Program-made: the position numbers and the translations under genes
Source of the DNA: Coleofasciculaceae cyanobacterium
Lineage (GTDB): Bacteria; Cyanobacteriota; Cyanobacteriia; Cyanobacteriales; Xenococcaceae
Assembly (NCBI GenBank): GCA_036703275.1
Contig: DATNPK010000028.1
Location: 244,794 to 308,793, forward strand
Direction: 5' to 3'
DNA: 64,000 nucleotides
The notes under the pieces: model-generated
Told to the model about the DNA's origin: nothing
Databases searched by the model: none
The model's input: only the letters and a program-made list of their open reading frames with translations
Shown: one piece after another, positions 1 through 9,296 of the stretch
Layout of the letters: each line of letters begins with the position of its first letter
How positions within the stretch are numbered: position 1 is the stretch's first letter

Positions 1-246
1 ATCTTCTAATCTCGGACCAACATTTTTATCTGCTCGCAAATTGTGGCATCCCGCACAATTTATTTGAAACATAGCTAAACCTTTTTGAGTATCTCCCTCC
101 AAGGACAACACATCGTAAGCATAGGGGTCTGAAGTTTTTTGCCAATAGATACCCAGAATACTAAATCCGACAATAAGCATTACAGCCATGATGATTAATA
201 AAAGACGGTTTAGCCAAACACGAGATTGGACTAACTGGTTATCCAC
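1..246 (-). CDS. cytM: Cytochrome c, CytM type (3' end outside window)
   Basis: Only the first 82 codons are visible; the gene runs off the left edge. It starts with GTG (244-246, read on the minus strand). Residues about 15-36 form one hydrophobic segment, an uncleaved anchor or signal. It is followed by a Ser-Asp-Pro-Tyr stretch and a haem-binding CAGCH motif at residues 64-68. The order (short N-terminus, membrane segment, early CxxCH) is that of the cyanobacterial CytM family, low-abundance membrane-bound c-type cytochromes proposed to act at the junction of photosynthetic and respiratory electron flow. The axial methionine lies in the missing part. It diverges from petG. A different small c-type cytochrome is the main alternative. 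Confidence 0.8.
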   Translation of the reverse strand, partial: MDNQLVQSRVWLNRLLLIIMAVMLIVGFSILGIYWQKTSDPYAYDVLSLEGDTQKGLAMFQINCAGCHNLRADKNVGPRLED

Positions 247-452
247 TGTTGATCTTAAAAAAATTTATGAATGTTTACTTATATTTATTATGATTTATAA
301 ACTAGCTTAAAACCTAGAGGTGAGCCAAGGCAAGATGTAATTGTAGTTTCATTTTTGGCTAATTTTGCTCGAGCTTGGTTTGGATGACAGCCATACCAAA
401 ATTAGCGTAGGATATATTTTAGTTAAATAATTTATTTTAAGGAGACATTATT

Positions 453-569
453 GTGATAGAACCTTTACTTTTGGGTATTGTTTTAGGTCTAATTTTTATT
501 ACCTTGGCAGGACTGTTTTTCGCTGCCTATATGCAATACAAGCGCGGTAATCAGTTAGGTATTGACTAA
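453..569 (+). CDS. petG: Cytochrome b6-f complex subunit 5 (PetG)
   Basis: This is a 38-codon ORF starting with GTG, preceded by AAGGAG at 439-444, 8 nt upstream. The product begins [12 protein letters not shown], has one transmembrane helix (residues about 5-26) and ends in a basic, hydrophilic tail ([10 protein letters not shown]). Length, single helix and sequence match PetG, a small peripheral-helix subunit needed for assembly or stability of the thylakoid cytochrome b6-f complex. It stands alone, as petG often does in cyanobacteria. The good ribosome-binding site decides the GTG start. Confidence 0.93.
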   Translation: MIEPLLLGIVLGLIFITLAGLFFAAYMQYKRGNQLGID

Positions 570-701
570 ATTTTAAAAGCGAAACTTTTATTTTGAATAG
601 TTAAGACTAATATATCAATCAAAAATTGACTAGAGTAAGGAAACTATAAATTTAATTTCTTTGCTCTTTTTATTTGGTCTATCTATAATGCTCTACCATA
701 A

Positions 702-1181
702 TTAGGTAATCTGGCGAAAACTTTGGATAAACTTTAGATCGTAAGTATTTATGCCGTAAACCTGAAGGCGGGCTTGTCTTTGCGGGAATGGTGCAGTAGC
801 AGTAAGCTCAATTTCTAAATAGCTAGACGGTCGAATAGATAAGCGTTGCGACCATTCGATCGCCGTGATACCAGGCTCGACTTCAATACCCGACCAATAG
901 ATTTCGGGATAGATACTATCAACCTGACTCGGCTCCAGGCGATACAAATCTAAGTGATACAAGGGTATACGACCATCTAAATATTCGTTGATTAGCGTAA
1001 AAGTAGGACTAACTATCGACTCGCTAATATCAAGACCTTGACCAATTCCTTGAACTAAAGTGGTTTTGCCTGCTCCTAAATTACCCAAGAGGAAAATAGT
1101 ATGACCAGGAAGAAGATGTTTACCTAGCAGATAACCAAGATGCCGAGTATCTTGGAGAGTAGGCAAAAGTATTGTAGGCAT
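702..1181 (-). CDS. tsaE: tRNA threonylcarbamoyladenosine biosynthesis ATPase TsaE
   Basis: The product is 159 residues from ATG at 1179-1181; an in-frame TTG three codons upstream is less likely. Walker A GNLGAGKT lies at residues 33-40, followed by the family motif SPTFTLINEY (about 58-67) and HLDLYRL. TsaE is the P-loop ATPase that works with TsaB and TsaD to place the threonylcarbamoyl group on A37 of ANN-decoding tRNAs in the cytoplasm. Length is normal for the family. The gene follows yvcK on the same strand after about 300 nt, so co-transcription is possible but not shown. Confidence 0.93.
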   Translation of the reverse strand: MPTILLPTLQDTRHLGYLLGKHLLPGHTIFLLGNLGAGKTTLVQGIGQGLDISESIVSPTFTLINEYLDGRIPLYHLDLYRLEPSQVDSIYPEIYWSGIEVEPGITAIEWSQRLSIRPSSYLEIELTATAPFPQRQARLQVYGINTYDLKFIQSFRQIT

Positions 1182-1359
1182 CGATAGCAAGCCTTAATTG
1201 AAAAATAAAAAATGCTGCCTAATAGGCTGAGGAAAACAAAGACTGTTTCAGGCAAATAAAAAGTTTATCGAAATTTCATATTAATTAGTGGGTTGCAATA
1301 CACGTTCTTCATAATGAATTGATAGATTATAAATAAGCCAAGTAACTTTAAGTTGGGAT

Positions 1360-1398
1360 AACAAAGTAAAGCGGCTGACTAGGCTGTTTTGCTTTGTT
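1360..1398 (-). terminator. Imperfect hairpin downstream of yvcK
   Basis: AACAAAG at 1360-1366 pairs with CTTTGTT at 1392-1398, and partly matching inner arms (GCGGCT / AGGCTG) extend the stem. It lies about 90 nt past the yvcK stop. There is no clear U-tract, so it may be a weak terminator or an mRNA 3'-end structure. The rest of the 1182-1485 gap is AT-rich with no gene that I can see. Confidence 0.3.
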
Positions 1399-1485
1399 AC
1401 TTCCCTTATCTCTTTAACTAACTTCAATATATTCTAATTTTTAGAGGCAATACTTTCAAGAATACGCCTCTCAACTATTAGATTT

Positions 1486-2829
1486 TTAAATCTTAGGCTG
1501 CCACTTGCCACTGTACCATCGCAGTAGAACTCTGGCTAGCTGATCGGAGTTGTGGCGTACGTGACCTTGTGATAAATCTTCTTCCATCACGTTTGCCGTA
1601 ACTATTCTTCTGTTTAATTTAGCGATCTCTTGGCGATCTAAATCAACTGGATGAGAATTTTCTAAAGCATAGCGCTGTAATGATACAGGACTAGGAAGTT
1701 TACGATGTACTAAAACAGCATCAAACAATTTTCTTTTGCTGATGCGGTCTATTTCGCGAATATGATCCCCAACGCTATAACCTTCTGTTTCTCCAGGCTG
1801 AGTCATAATATTACAAACATAAATGCGAGGAATATTAGCATTAGCGATCGCATCTCTGATATCAGGTACTAATAAATTAGGAATAATACTGGTATAAAGA
1901 CTGCCTGGACCAATAATAATATATTCTGCTTCTTCGATTGCTTTTACTGCTGTGGGGAGTGCAGGAGGATTTGCGGGAATACAGCCAATGCTTTTAATTC
2001 TGCCTTTGGCTTCAGGAATATTTGATTCTCCTTCAATTATTCTTCCGTCTTCCATTTCTGCCCACAAACTAACGTCGCTTAAGGTAGAAGGTAAAACTTT
2101 CCCGCTAATGGCTAAAACTTTTGAGCTAGCAGTTGCTGCCTGTTCTAAATCTCCAGTAATCTCGCTCATCACGGTAAGAAATAAATTGCCAAAACTATGC
2201 CCAACTAAACCATCTCCTGCTTTGAAGCGATATTGAAATAATTCAGTCAGCAATTCCTCCTCGTCGGCTAAAGCTGCTAGGCAGTTGCGAATGTCTCCAG
2301 GAGGTAATACTCCTATTTCTCTTCTTAGCCTTCCAGAAGACCCTCCATCGTCGGCTACGGTAACAATAGCCGTAATGTTGCTGCTATATTCTTTTAAACC
2401 TCTTAAAAGGGTAGATAGCCCAGTTCCACCGCCAACAACAACAATCTTCGGACCACGATTCAGACGACGACGGTCTAGCAGCATATCGACCAGTCTTTTA
2501 TCTTTGTCTACTCCCAAAACATCAGTGATCGAACCCATCGTGCGAGATTGTCCCCAAAAAACCAGAAATATTCCCGCGATTAAAACAATTGGTCCAGAAA
2601 CATAGCTAGGAACGACGGTAGTTAAAAATTCTAAAAACTCTGAAGTAAAGGATAGCAAACGATAAATCGGCGTAAGCTTGCTCCAAATGGCAGTCCCAAT
2701 AGCTGCCAAAACAAAACCGCTAGCACTTAAGAGTAGCCATCGTTTAATAAATAGTCCTGGAGACAACCACTTGAATAATCGAGTTCTGTGACCAAGATTT
2801 TTTTTGCGCGAAAAAGATGAATTTTTCAT
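1486..2829 (-). CDS. yvcK: YvcK/CofD-like protein (UDP-GlcNAc-binding, gluconeogenesis factor family)
   Basis: The product is 447 residues from ATG. It has an N-terminal extension with two hydrophobic segments (residues about 31-49 and 77-93), then the YvcK core: GGGTGLS at 133-139, followed by [12 protein letters not shown] and [12 protein letters not shown]. In firmicutes YvcK binds UDP-sugars and affects cell shape and growth on gluconeogenic carbon; the core resembles CofD phospholactate transferase but is not thought to be catalytic. The membrane-anchored N-terminus is usual for cyanobacterial members. Function here is inferred from the family. It ends before tsaE on the same strand. Confidence 0.88.
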   Translation of the reverse strand: MKNSSFSRKKNLGHRTRLFKWLSPGLFIKRWLLLSASGFVLAAIGTAIWSKLTPIYRLLSFTSEFLEFLTTVVPSYVSGPIVLIAGIFLVFWGQSRTMGSITDVLGVDKDKRLVDMLLDRRRLNRGPKIVVVGGGTGLSTLLRGLKEYSSNITAIVTVADDGGSSGRLRREIGVLPPGDIRNCLAALADEEELLTELFQYRFKAGDGLVGHSFGNLFLTVMSEITGDLEQAATASSKVLAISGKVLPSTLSDVSLWAEMEDGRIIEGESNIPEAKGRIKSIGCIPANPPALPTAVKAIEEAEYIIIGPGSLYTSIIPNLLVPDIRDAIANANIPRIYVCNIMTQPGETEGYSVGDHIREIDRISKRKLFDAVLVHRKLPSPVSLQRYALENSHPVDLDRQEIAKLNRRIVTANVMEEDLSQGHVRHNSDQLARVLLRWYSGKWQPKI

Positions 2830-2975
2830 CCCAGGTAAAAAAACATTTTCTAAGTATTAATGTCAGAGTCGTTATCATAAACCTAAACACTTGAGCTTCA
2901 AACGACTTAATAAGCTGAATAACTACTATTACATTAATAAACGTCAGTTCCTTCAACGGGTCACAGACCCCTTCG

Positions 2976-3129
2976 GGTTCAGCACTTCTTACGACGGTCA
3001 CCTGCGGCGGGAAACCCGTCCGCAGTGCCGTCGCGCTTCTTGCTCAGTAGCCTCAACGCGGTGAAACCGCGCAACGGCTCTTCGCGCTTTTCTCAACGGA
3101 GGATACCTCCGCAACGAAAGTGCTGAACC
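2976..3129. repeat. Cluster of nested GC-rich hairpins enclosed by a 12-bp inverted repeat
   Basis: GGTTCAGCACTT (2976-2987) and its exact complement (3118-3129) enclose three hairpins. One is at 2993-3032 (GACGG...CCGTC with inner CTGCGG/CCGCAG and GGG/CCC). One is at 3057-3071 (CGCGGT gaa ACCGCG). One is at 3097-3111 (CGGAGG ata CCTCCG). The two latter hairpins are preceded and followed by CAACG. The block is much more GC-rich than its surroundings. It lies between the divergent genes yvcK and ruvC, so it belongs to the 5' region of both. It has no convincing coding content and is probably a dispersed palindromic repeat or a structured RNA. Confidence 0.75.
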
Positions 3130-3188
3130 GCAACGGACTGGCTATTGAAAGAGCTTATGATTTTAAGATTAATCGTATCCTGCCAGAA

Positions 3189-3686
3189 ATGGAAATTAAA
3201 ATTTTAGGATTAGACCCAGGAATAGCCATATTAGGTTTCGGCACTATTATCTGTCATACCTCAGGTAAAGTCGATACGATTGATTTAGTTAAGCTTGAAG
3301 ACTTTGGAGTAATTGAAACTGCTGCCAAAACTCCTTTTGGCGATCGCCTTTGTACGATCTATGACGATCTACATACGTTAATTGACGAAATCAATCCCGA
3401 TTTAGTAGCGGTAGAAAAACTATTCTTTTATCGCATGAGTCACACAATTACCGTAGCTCAAGCAAGAGGTGTTTTGATGTTAGTTTTAAGTCAGGCTCGT
3501 CTTCCCTATGTAGAATTTACACCGCCAGAAATTAAAAAGGCATTAACGGGCTACGGTAATGCCGACAAACTGGAAGTTCAATCAGCTGTAGCGCGAGAAC
3601 TGGCTTTAGACTTTATTCCTCGTCCTGATGATGCTGCCGATGCTTTAGCGATCGCCTTAACTGCCTGGTTTCATCAAAGTACTTAA
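3189..3686 (+). CDS. ruvC: Crossover junction endodeoxyribonuclease RuvC
   Basis: The product is 165 residues from ATG 3189. The frame stays open to 3120, but the upstream part falls in a hairpin repeat and is unlike the family. The start [11 protein letters not shown] carries the first catalytic Asp (residue 9). The second acidic site is in VAVEKLFF, and the C-terminal acidic pair is in [10 protein letters not shown]. RuvC resolves Holliday junctions with RuvAB during recombinational repair. Length is within the normal RuvC range. It diverges from yvcK and converges on the TPR gene. Confidence 0.93.
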   Translation: MEIKILGLDPGIAILGFGTIICHTSGKVDTIDLVKLEDFGVIETAAKTPFGDRLCTIYDDLHTLIDEINPDLVAVEKLFFYRMSHTITVAQARGVLMLVLSQARLPYVEFTPPEIKKALTGYGNADKLEVQSAVARELALDFIPRPDDAADALAIALTAWFHQST

Positions 3687-3710
3687 ACTATATCCATTTT
3701 CAGCTTTTAG

Positions 3711-5447
3711 TTAGCGAATACCGCAGCCAGCTTGCGCGATCGCTTTTGCTTGACGATCTGTAGTCAACTTTAAAACTTGTTTAAAAGCCTGTGGCGCAGC
3801 CGAAGCTTCAGGAGTTTCACAGAGGCTAATCCCCTTGTACAGCCAGTTAATTGCCTGTTGCTCTTGCGTCAAATTGTCATGCTGTAAAATCTCGGCAAAA
3901 GCTGTAATTGCTTCGGTATAATGACCCAATCTATATTGTGCAATTGCTTGACCCTGTAGGCCTGATAAGTAGTCTGGTGAATATTCTAGAGACTGCTCAA
4001 AAGCCGATAGCGCTGGTTGATTCTGATTTAGCTTTAACCAGCTTTGTCCTTTTTGGTTAAAAGCGATCGCTAAATTACGGCGATCAGTTGCTTCGGATGG
4101 CGATTTTAGGAGTAATTTAATTGCTCGCTCACTGGCAGCTATTGCCTGAGAGTGCTGTTGTAGACGAGCTAAAACTTGGCTTTGGTTGAGCCAAAAAGTT
4201 GCCTGGTTAGGATTAATCGCGATCGCTTGCTCAAAAGCTTTTCGGGCAGCTTCAAGACGATCCAAGTAATATAGTGCTTCTCCACGACAATTCCAACCCA
4301 TGGAGGCTTTGGGTTTAATTAAAGTGGCCGTAGAACACGATTGCAACATTTGATCGTACTGCTTTAATCCTGACCAGGCAGATCCGCGATTAATCCACAG
4401 CTGATGGGACTGACCTCTGTCGGTTTGTAATAGTCGGTCATAAGCGGTAATTGCGGCGGCATATTTTTTTTGGTTCAGCAAATCTTTAGCTCGATCTAAC
4501 TGCTGAAACTGAAAATATTTAGCTATTAAATAAAAACTTCCCCCAGCGATCGCCGCGATGACCAGTAGGCAAGTGATAATTTTGGCTAATCTAGAAAAAT
4601 TTGATCTCACATCATTAGAAATTTGTTGGAGAAATAAGTTAGCAGAATTGTTGTTCTCATTGTGATTGATTAAGCTGTCACTTTGAATCAGTTGATTTTT
4701 TAGCCAGACATGATTAAAAACATCGCGGTAGATGCGGTTAGCTATTTGGACTCGATCTTTCTTTAACTTTATCAGACCAATTCTCAGTAAATATTCTTGT
4801 TCTGGTGTTTGGTCGAAAAAAGTAGACTGACTGTGCCAAATTGCTTGATAACTAAGCAATAAATATTCGCTCGAACCAGAATAAGCCAGCATTTGAGACT
4901 TTAATTGTCGAAGATGTGTTGCAGCTATCCCCTTTTCCCAGTCATCAATAATATATAGATGGACTAACTGGGAAATTTTAGCTACTTCTTGATTTCGAGG
5001 AATAAAAGATTGGCGATCGCGAATAATTTGATAGATTTTTTGGCTTAAGAAAGGGTGTCCATCCGTCCAGGCGTTTACCTCGGTTAAAACTTTATAGGGA
5101 AGACTAGCTTTAAGATCTAAATCAAACAATTTAAGTCTGATCTTGCTATAGGGGCGTAAACGCATGAGTTGGTTTTCAATCCAACTATCGTTGAAACTAT
5201 CGCGATCGAGAGCTGGATCTAACCTAATTTTATGCTGGTATAGAACTACTAACCCGCTTTTGAGTAACTCATGTTCTGCCTTGCTTCCAGTAGCAATAAT
5301 CTCTTGTTGTTGCCAAACCTGCTGATACAAGCTAAACAAAATTTGGGGATCGCACTCTTGATTATAAAAAAGATGATTTTCAATGTTGTTGAGGCGGTTT
5401 ATCTCTGCCTCAGTTGATGTCTGTGCTATTCGATTGCTATTCCACAT
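3711..5447 (-). CDS. Membrane-anchored TPR protein with duplicated, P-loop-less AAA-like C-terminal modules
   Basis: The product has 578 residues. Residues about 26-97 (YNQ..., QQEIIATGSKAE, ending SWIENQLMRLRPY) and about 119-255 (WTDGHPFLSQKIYQII, then another IANRIYRDVFNHVWLKNQL) resemble the post-ATPase part of the AAA-like/WD40 protein at 44411-47788 (WTKGQPFLTQKL; YERVFNQQWVAKQL). There is no Walker A or B motif. A single transmembrane segment spans about 289-310, followed by several TPR repeats to the C-terminus. It is probably a membrane scaffold whose N-terminal half faces the cytoplasm. The fusion is clear from the sequence; any function would be a guess. Confidence 0.75.
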   Translation of the reverse strand: MWNSNRIAQTSTEAEINRLNNIENHLFYNQECDPQILFSLYQQVWQQQEIIATGSKAEHELLKSGLVVLYQHKIRLDPALDRDSFNDSWIENQLMRLRPYSKIRLKLFDLDLKASLPYKVLTEVNAWTDGHPFLSQKIYQIIRDRQSFIPRNQEVAKISQLVHLYIIDDWEKGIAATHLRQLKSQMLAYSGSSEYLLLSYQAIWHSQSTFFDQTPEQEYLLRIGLIKLKKDRVQIANRIYRDVFNHVWLKNQLIQSDSLINHNENNNSANLFLQQISNDVRSNFSRLAKIITCLLVIAAIAGGSFYLIAKYFQFQQLDRAKDLLNQKKYAAAITAYDRLLQTDRGQSHQLWINRGSAWSGLKQYDQMLQSCSTATLIKPKASMGWNCRGEALYYLDRLEAARKAFEQAIAINPNQATFWLNQSQVLARLQQHSQAIAASERAIKLLLKSPSEATDRRNLAIAFNQKGQSWLKLNQNQPALSAFEQSLEYSPDYLSGLQGQAIAQYRLGHYTEAITAFAEILQHDNLTQEQQAINWLYKGISLCETPEASAAPQAFKQVLKLTTDRQAKAIAQAGCGIR

Positions 5448-5721
5448 CTAAAAGATAGACTTAATTTTAAGTAGCACCACATCTTAAACACTGGTTGGCA
5501 ATAATGTCAGTTTGAGTTTAAAAAATTCAATGGTGAGGATAGCTTTTAGCTTTTATTTACTTTAAATACAGCAATAATTGCTCAAAGTAGCTCATCAAAA
5601 TAGTCATCGTTACACTGCCTTCGGTAGACAAATAAATACCGAGCGCTGATGATCGAGAGCTTCATCACACTAAACGGTAAAATTGTAATAGCATCTACTA
5701 TTAAACATACAACGTTCTTTT

Positions 5722-6957
5722 ATGACTGCTACTCCAATAAAACACGATCTCACTCTGTCTGGACCCGATGAGCTAGGACGCTTTGGTCCCTATGGTGGTA
5801 AATATGTTCCTGAAACTTTGATGCCTGCCTTGGCTGAATTAGAAACCGCTTACAATAAATACAAACACGACCCTGAATTTATTCAAGAATTGCAGGGACT
5901 ACTAAAAGATTATGTCGGTCGCGCCAATCCGCTTTATTTTGCCGAACGTCTCAGTCAACACTATACTCGTCCCGATTTTCAACCAGAAATTTATCTTAAG
6001 CGGGAAGATCTAAACCATACGGGAGCGCATAAGATTAATAATGCTCTAGCTCAAGCTCTTTTGGCGATTCGGATGGGCAAAAAGCGAATTATTGCCGAAA
6101 CAGGGGCAGGACAGCATGGAGTAGCTACCGCCACCGTCTGCGCTCGCTTTGGCTTGGAATGTATCATTTATATGGGCGTAGAAGATATGGAAAGACAAAA
6201 GCTCAATGTCTTTCGGATGCGTCTATTGGGGGCAACAGTTCAACCTGTTTCTGCTGGTACTGGTACGCTCAAAGATGCTACTTCCGAAGCAATTCGTGAC
6301 TGGGTGACTAATGTCGAAAGCACTCACTATATTCTCGGTTCGGTAGCAGGACCTCATCCTTACCCCATGATGGTTAGAGATTTTCATGCTGTCATCGGTA
6401 AAGAAACTCGCCAACAGTGCGCTGAAAAATGGGGCGGACTTCCCGATATTGCGATCGCCTGTGTTGGTGGTGGTTCTAATGCAATAGGTTTATTTTATGA
6501 ATTTATTCCCGAGTCTAGCGTTCGCTTAATTGGAGTTGAAGCTGCTGGAGAAAGTGTCGCTTCTGGCAAACACGCTGCTACCTTAACAGAAGGTCGTCCA
6601 GGGGTGCTGCATGGTGCAATGAGCTATCTTTTGCAGGATACCCAAGGACAAATTATTGAAGCTCATTCGATTAGCGCTGGTTTAGATTATCCTGGTGTGG
6701 GTCCAGAACATAGCTATTTAAAAGATACTCAACGAGCCGAATACTATGCCATTACCGATACCGAAGCGATCGCCGCTTTGCGTCTTTTGTCACAATTAGA
6801 AGGTATTATTCCTGCTTTAGAAACTGCCCATGCCTTTGCCTATCTAGAGCAGCTTTGCCCTCAATTGACAGGAACTCAGCGAATTGTTTTAAATTGCTCG
6901 GGAAGGGGAGATAAAGACGTGCAGACCGTAGCTAAATACTTAGGCGATCAATTTTAA
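5722..6957 (+). CDS. trpB: Tryptophan synthase beta chain
   Basis: The product has 411 residues. It condenses indole (channelled from TrpA) with serine to give tryptophan, using pyridoxal phosphate. The signature [11 protein letters not shown] contains the PLP-binding lysine ([10 protein letters not shown]), and the glycine-rich phosphate loop GGGSNAIG is present, as is the C-terminal CSGRGDKD. Full length and uninterrupted. It stands apart from trpA, as is common in cyanobacteria. The 270-nt upstream region is AT-rich with no regulator site that I can name. Confidence 0.97.
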   Translation: MTATPIKHDLTLSGPDELGRFGPYGGKYVPETLMPALAELETAYNKYKHDPEFIQELQGLLKDYVGRANPLYFAERLSQHYTRPDFQPEIYLKREDLNHTGAHKINNALAQALLAIRMGKKRIIAETGAGQHGVATATVCARFGLECIIYMGVEDMERQKLNVFRMRLLGATVQPVSAGTGTLKDATSEAIRDWVTNVESTHYILGSVAGPHPYPMMVRDFHAVIGKETRQQCAEKWGGLPDIAIACVGGGSNAIGLFYEFIPESSVRLIGVEAAGESVASGKHAATLTEGRPGVLHGAMSYLLQDTQGQIIEAHSISAGLDYPGVGPEHSYLKDTQRAEYYAITDTEAIAALRLLSQLEGIIPALETAHAFAYLEQLCPQLTGTQRIVLNCSGRGDKDVQTVAKYLGDQF

Positions 6958-7075
6958 AGCGAGGATCATTGAATTCCCTTATTTGCCGTTTTAAAATGGT
7001 TGAAATTGCGGTGGTCACACAATTCACAAAAATACTACAATAAAATTACTAAACTGCATCCCCTAATTAAAAGCC

Positions 7076-7639
7076 GTGTATCGACCACCAATTTTACTGC
7101 CAACGCCTCGATTAATCAAAGTTATGTTTTCTATATCATTGGCTATAGGATTGGTATCTTGGTCAAGATCGAGTGTAGCTTCTGAGCCAACTTTGCTGGA
7201 GTCAAACAGCATGATAACAGCAGCCTCAAGCGACGCTGAAAGCTTAGAAATGACAAACTTAGTCCAGCAGGTTCATCAACAAATTAATCAGTATCGTGGC
7301 TCTTTGAATCTTGCTCCTTTGAGTTTAAATGCTTTAATTAGTGAACAAGCCAAAATTCACAGTCAAGATATGGCACAGCAAGTAGTGGAGCTTGGTCATC
7401 AGGGTTTTGAGGGCAGAATTGAAGCTTTAGAAGCTAATATTTCTTATCGCAGCGCAGCTGAAAACGTGGCTTATAACCAAGGCTACCGCAATCGGGCCGA
7501 TAGAGCCGTAATAGGATGGATTGAAAGCGAAACTCATCGACAAAACATTATCGGCAACTATAATCTAACAGGTATTGGAGTAGCCCAAAATCAAGAAGGG
7601 GAATACTACTTCACGCAAATTTTTATCTTGGAAAATTAG
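7076..7639 (+). CDS. Secreted CAP (SCP/PR1-like) domain protein
   Basis: The product has 187 residues from GTG 7076. This start gives a classical signal peptide: basic n-region with R and K, hydrophobic VMFSISLAIGLVSW, and a likely cut after SSVAS. An internal ATG at 7121 would remove the charged region. The mature part has CAP features: INQYRGSLNLAPL near its start, HSQDMAQ, GHQGFEGRI, AAENVAYNQG, GWIESETHRQNIIGNYNLTGIGVA. Bacterial CAP proteins of this kind are exported and of uncertain function. It is followed by the RNase D-like gene after only 9 nt, so the two are probably co-transcribed. Confidence 0.85.
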   Translation: MYRPPILLPTPRLIKVMFSISLAIGLVSWSRSSVASEPTLLESNSMITAASSDAESLEMTNLVQQVHQQINQYRGSLNLAPLSLNALISEQAKIHSQDMAQQVVELGHQGFEGRIEALEANISYRSAAENVAYNQGYRNRADRAVIGWIESETHRQNIIGNYNLTGIGVAQNQEGEYYFTQIFILEN

Positions 7640-7648
7640 ATTGGCAAT

Positions 7649-8281
7649 ATGGTTTTAGACAACGTTCAAGTTTGTGATGAAGACTTAGACGTGGCTACTT
7701 TAGCTCGTTATCTGTCTGCTGAGGCGATCGCTATAGACACAGAAACGATGGGTTTAGCTCTCGGGCGCGATCGCTTATGTTTAGTACAGTTATGTGACTC
7801 TCAGGGTTTTATTACCGCAGTTCGGATCGCTAAAGGACAAACAGAAGCACCCAACTTAGAGAAATTGCTAACGTCTTGGGACGTTGTCAAAGTTTTTCAT
7901 TATGCTCGTTTTGATGTGGCGCAGTTTAATGTAACATTTGGGATCGAAACCGCACCAATTTTTTGCACCAAAATCGCCAGCAAACTAGCTCGTACTTATA
8001 CTTCTAATCACGGGTTAAAAAATTTAGTCGCAGAACTAACAGGGGTAGAGTTAGATAAACGCGCTCAAAGTTCTGATTGGGGAGATGCGGATAATTTGTC
8101 TCGAGAGCAGTATGATTATGCTGCTAACGATGTTCGTTACTTGCTGAATGTCAAGGACAAATTAACCATGATGCTGAGAAGAGAAGGACGAGAACAACTG
8201 GCGCAACAGTGTTTTCAGGCAATACCCGTATTTGTTGCTTTAGACATACTGCAATTTCCAAATATTTTTGAACATCACTAA
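7649..8281 (+). CDS. RNase D-like 3'-5' exonuclease
   Basis: The product has 210 residues, the catalytic DEDDy exonuclease domain alone. Motif I is AIAIDTETMGL (Asp and Glu metal ligands), motif II lies in KVFHYARFDVAQF, and motif III is YDYAANDVRYLL (Tyr and Asp). The HRDC domains of full-length RNase D are absent, which is typical of short cyanobacterial proteins of this family. It is probably an RNA 3'-end-trimming enzyme. It follows the CAP gene on the same strand. Confidence 0.88.
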   Translation: MVLDNVQVCDEDLDVATLARYLSAEAIAIDTETMGLALGRDRLCLVQLCDSQGFITAVRIAKGQTEAPNLEKLLTSWDVVKVFHYARFDVAQFNVTFGIETAPIFCTKIASKLARTYTSNHGLKNLVAELTGVELDKRAQSSDWGDADNLSREQYDYAANDVRYLLNVKDKLTMMLRREGREQLAQQCFQAIPVFVALDILQFPNIFEHH

Positions 8282-8404
8282 GTTAACCTTAAAAATTTCA
8301 GGCTGTATTGACTCAAAATAATGGCGATCGCTCACTACGGTTACTAATATTTAGCTAAAGCGCGATCGCGCTGTTGAGCGAAACTTGAGCGATAATCTAT
8401 TGAT

Positions 8405-9232
8405 TTATGCTCGATCGCGGTCTAATTTTGTGCCGCAGCGTTTGCAAAACAAAGCATCAGGTTCATGATGAGATAGTTCACAGCCAAGGCATTTTTGTTC
8501 GACATAATTGTTTGATTTAACTACTTGACCAATTAATTCGCTTAGCTGCCAGGGAATAAATAATACGCCTGTAAAAATCATCAACACCGTCATCAATTTA
8601 CCAGCCTGAGATAAAGGCGTAACGTCGCCATAGCCAACGGTAGTCATGGTTACAACCACGAAATAGAAAGCATCAAAAAAGCTGACCAAGCGATCGCTAT
8701 TTATTTGATGCTCTACCTGATAAATTAGTCCTGAGTAGACAAAAATTAAGGTAAATAGGGTGAGGAAAATTCGCACAGATATCATACTCTCTTTGGTCTT
8801 GAAGCCCAAAATCTGATTTTCGAGCTGCCAAAATCTAACAACTCGTAAAATCCGAAACCAGCGGAAGACTCGAATAAAGCGAATATCTGTCCAACCTATC
8901 AGTAAAGGTAAAACAGCAATCAAATCGATTACACCAAACAGACTAAAGAAAAACTTTTTTGGGTTTTTAGTTGACCAAAGACGCAATAAATACTCAACGG
9001 CGAAAATAATTAAAATTACCGAATCGACAATTTCTAAACCAGCCTCAAACTGCTTACCGATGGGATAGGTTTGGACTACGAAAATAGCCGAAGACAGCAA
9101 GATTAAACCGAATATGCTGAGATTAGACCATAAACCAATATTGGTATTGGTATCTTCCAAATAAAAAGCAATTTTGGCTCTGAGCGATAAATTTTTCAGC
9201 GATATTTCTTGGGCAGCTAATTCTGGTGGCAC
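8405..9232 (-). CDS. Voltage-gated-type potassium channel with C-terminal zinc ribbon
   Basis: The product has 275 residues. It has several transmembrane segments, including an S4-like basic helix (RFIRVFRWFRILRVVRF), then a pore helix with the K+ selectivity filter TVGYGD, then S6. A short cytoplasmic tail carries two CxxC pairs (CLGC and CKRC), a probable zinc ribbon. The family is Kv-like ion transporters of the plasma or thylakoid membrane. K+ selectivity follows from the filter; gating by voltage is inferred from the S4 arginines. Confidence 0.9.
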   Translation of the reverse strand: MPPELAAQEISLKNLSLRAKIAFYLEDTNTNIGLWSNLSIFGLILLSSAIFVVQTYPIGKQFEAGLEIVDSVILIIFAVEYLLRLWSTKNPKKFFFSLFGVIDLIAVLPLLIGWTDIRFIRVFRWFRILRVVRFWQLENQILGFKTKESMISVRIFLTLFTLIFVYSGLIYQVEHQINSDRLVSFFDAFYFVVVTMTTVGYGDVTPLSQAGKLMTVLMIFTGVLFIPWQLSELIGQVVKSNNYVEQKCLGCELSHHEPDALFCKRCGTKLDRDRA

Positions 9233-9296
9233 AACTGAATTTAATTGACTTTTTATAAGTTATCTAAATAATTTCTTGCCAGTTTACTAAAATTTG

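Noticed and set aside
2744..3001. 85-codon minus-strand ORF overlapping the yvcK start
   Set aside because: It lies partly in yvcK in another frame and partly in the hairpin repeat; no family resemblance.
3120..3188. N-terminal extension of ruvC from GTG 3120
   Set aside because: The extra 23 residues come from the hairpin repeat, and the RuvC family starts at [11 protein letters not shown].
7000..7185. Small plus-strand ORF before the CAP gene
   Set aside because: Overlaps the signal peptide of the CAP gene in another frame and is low-complexity; probably chance.
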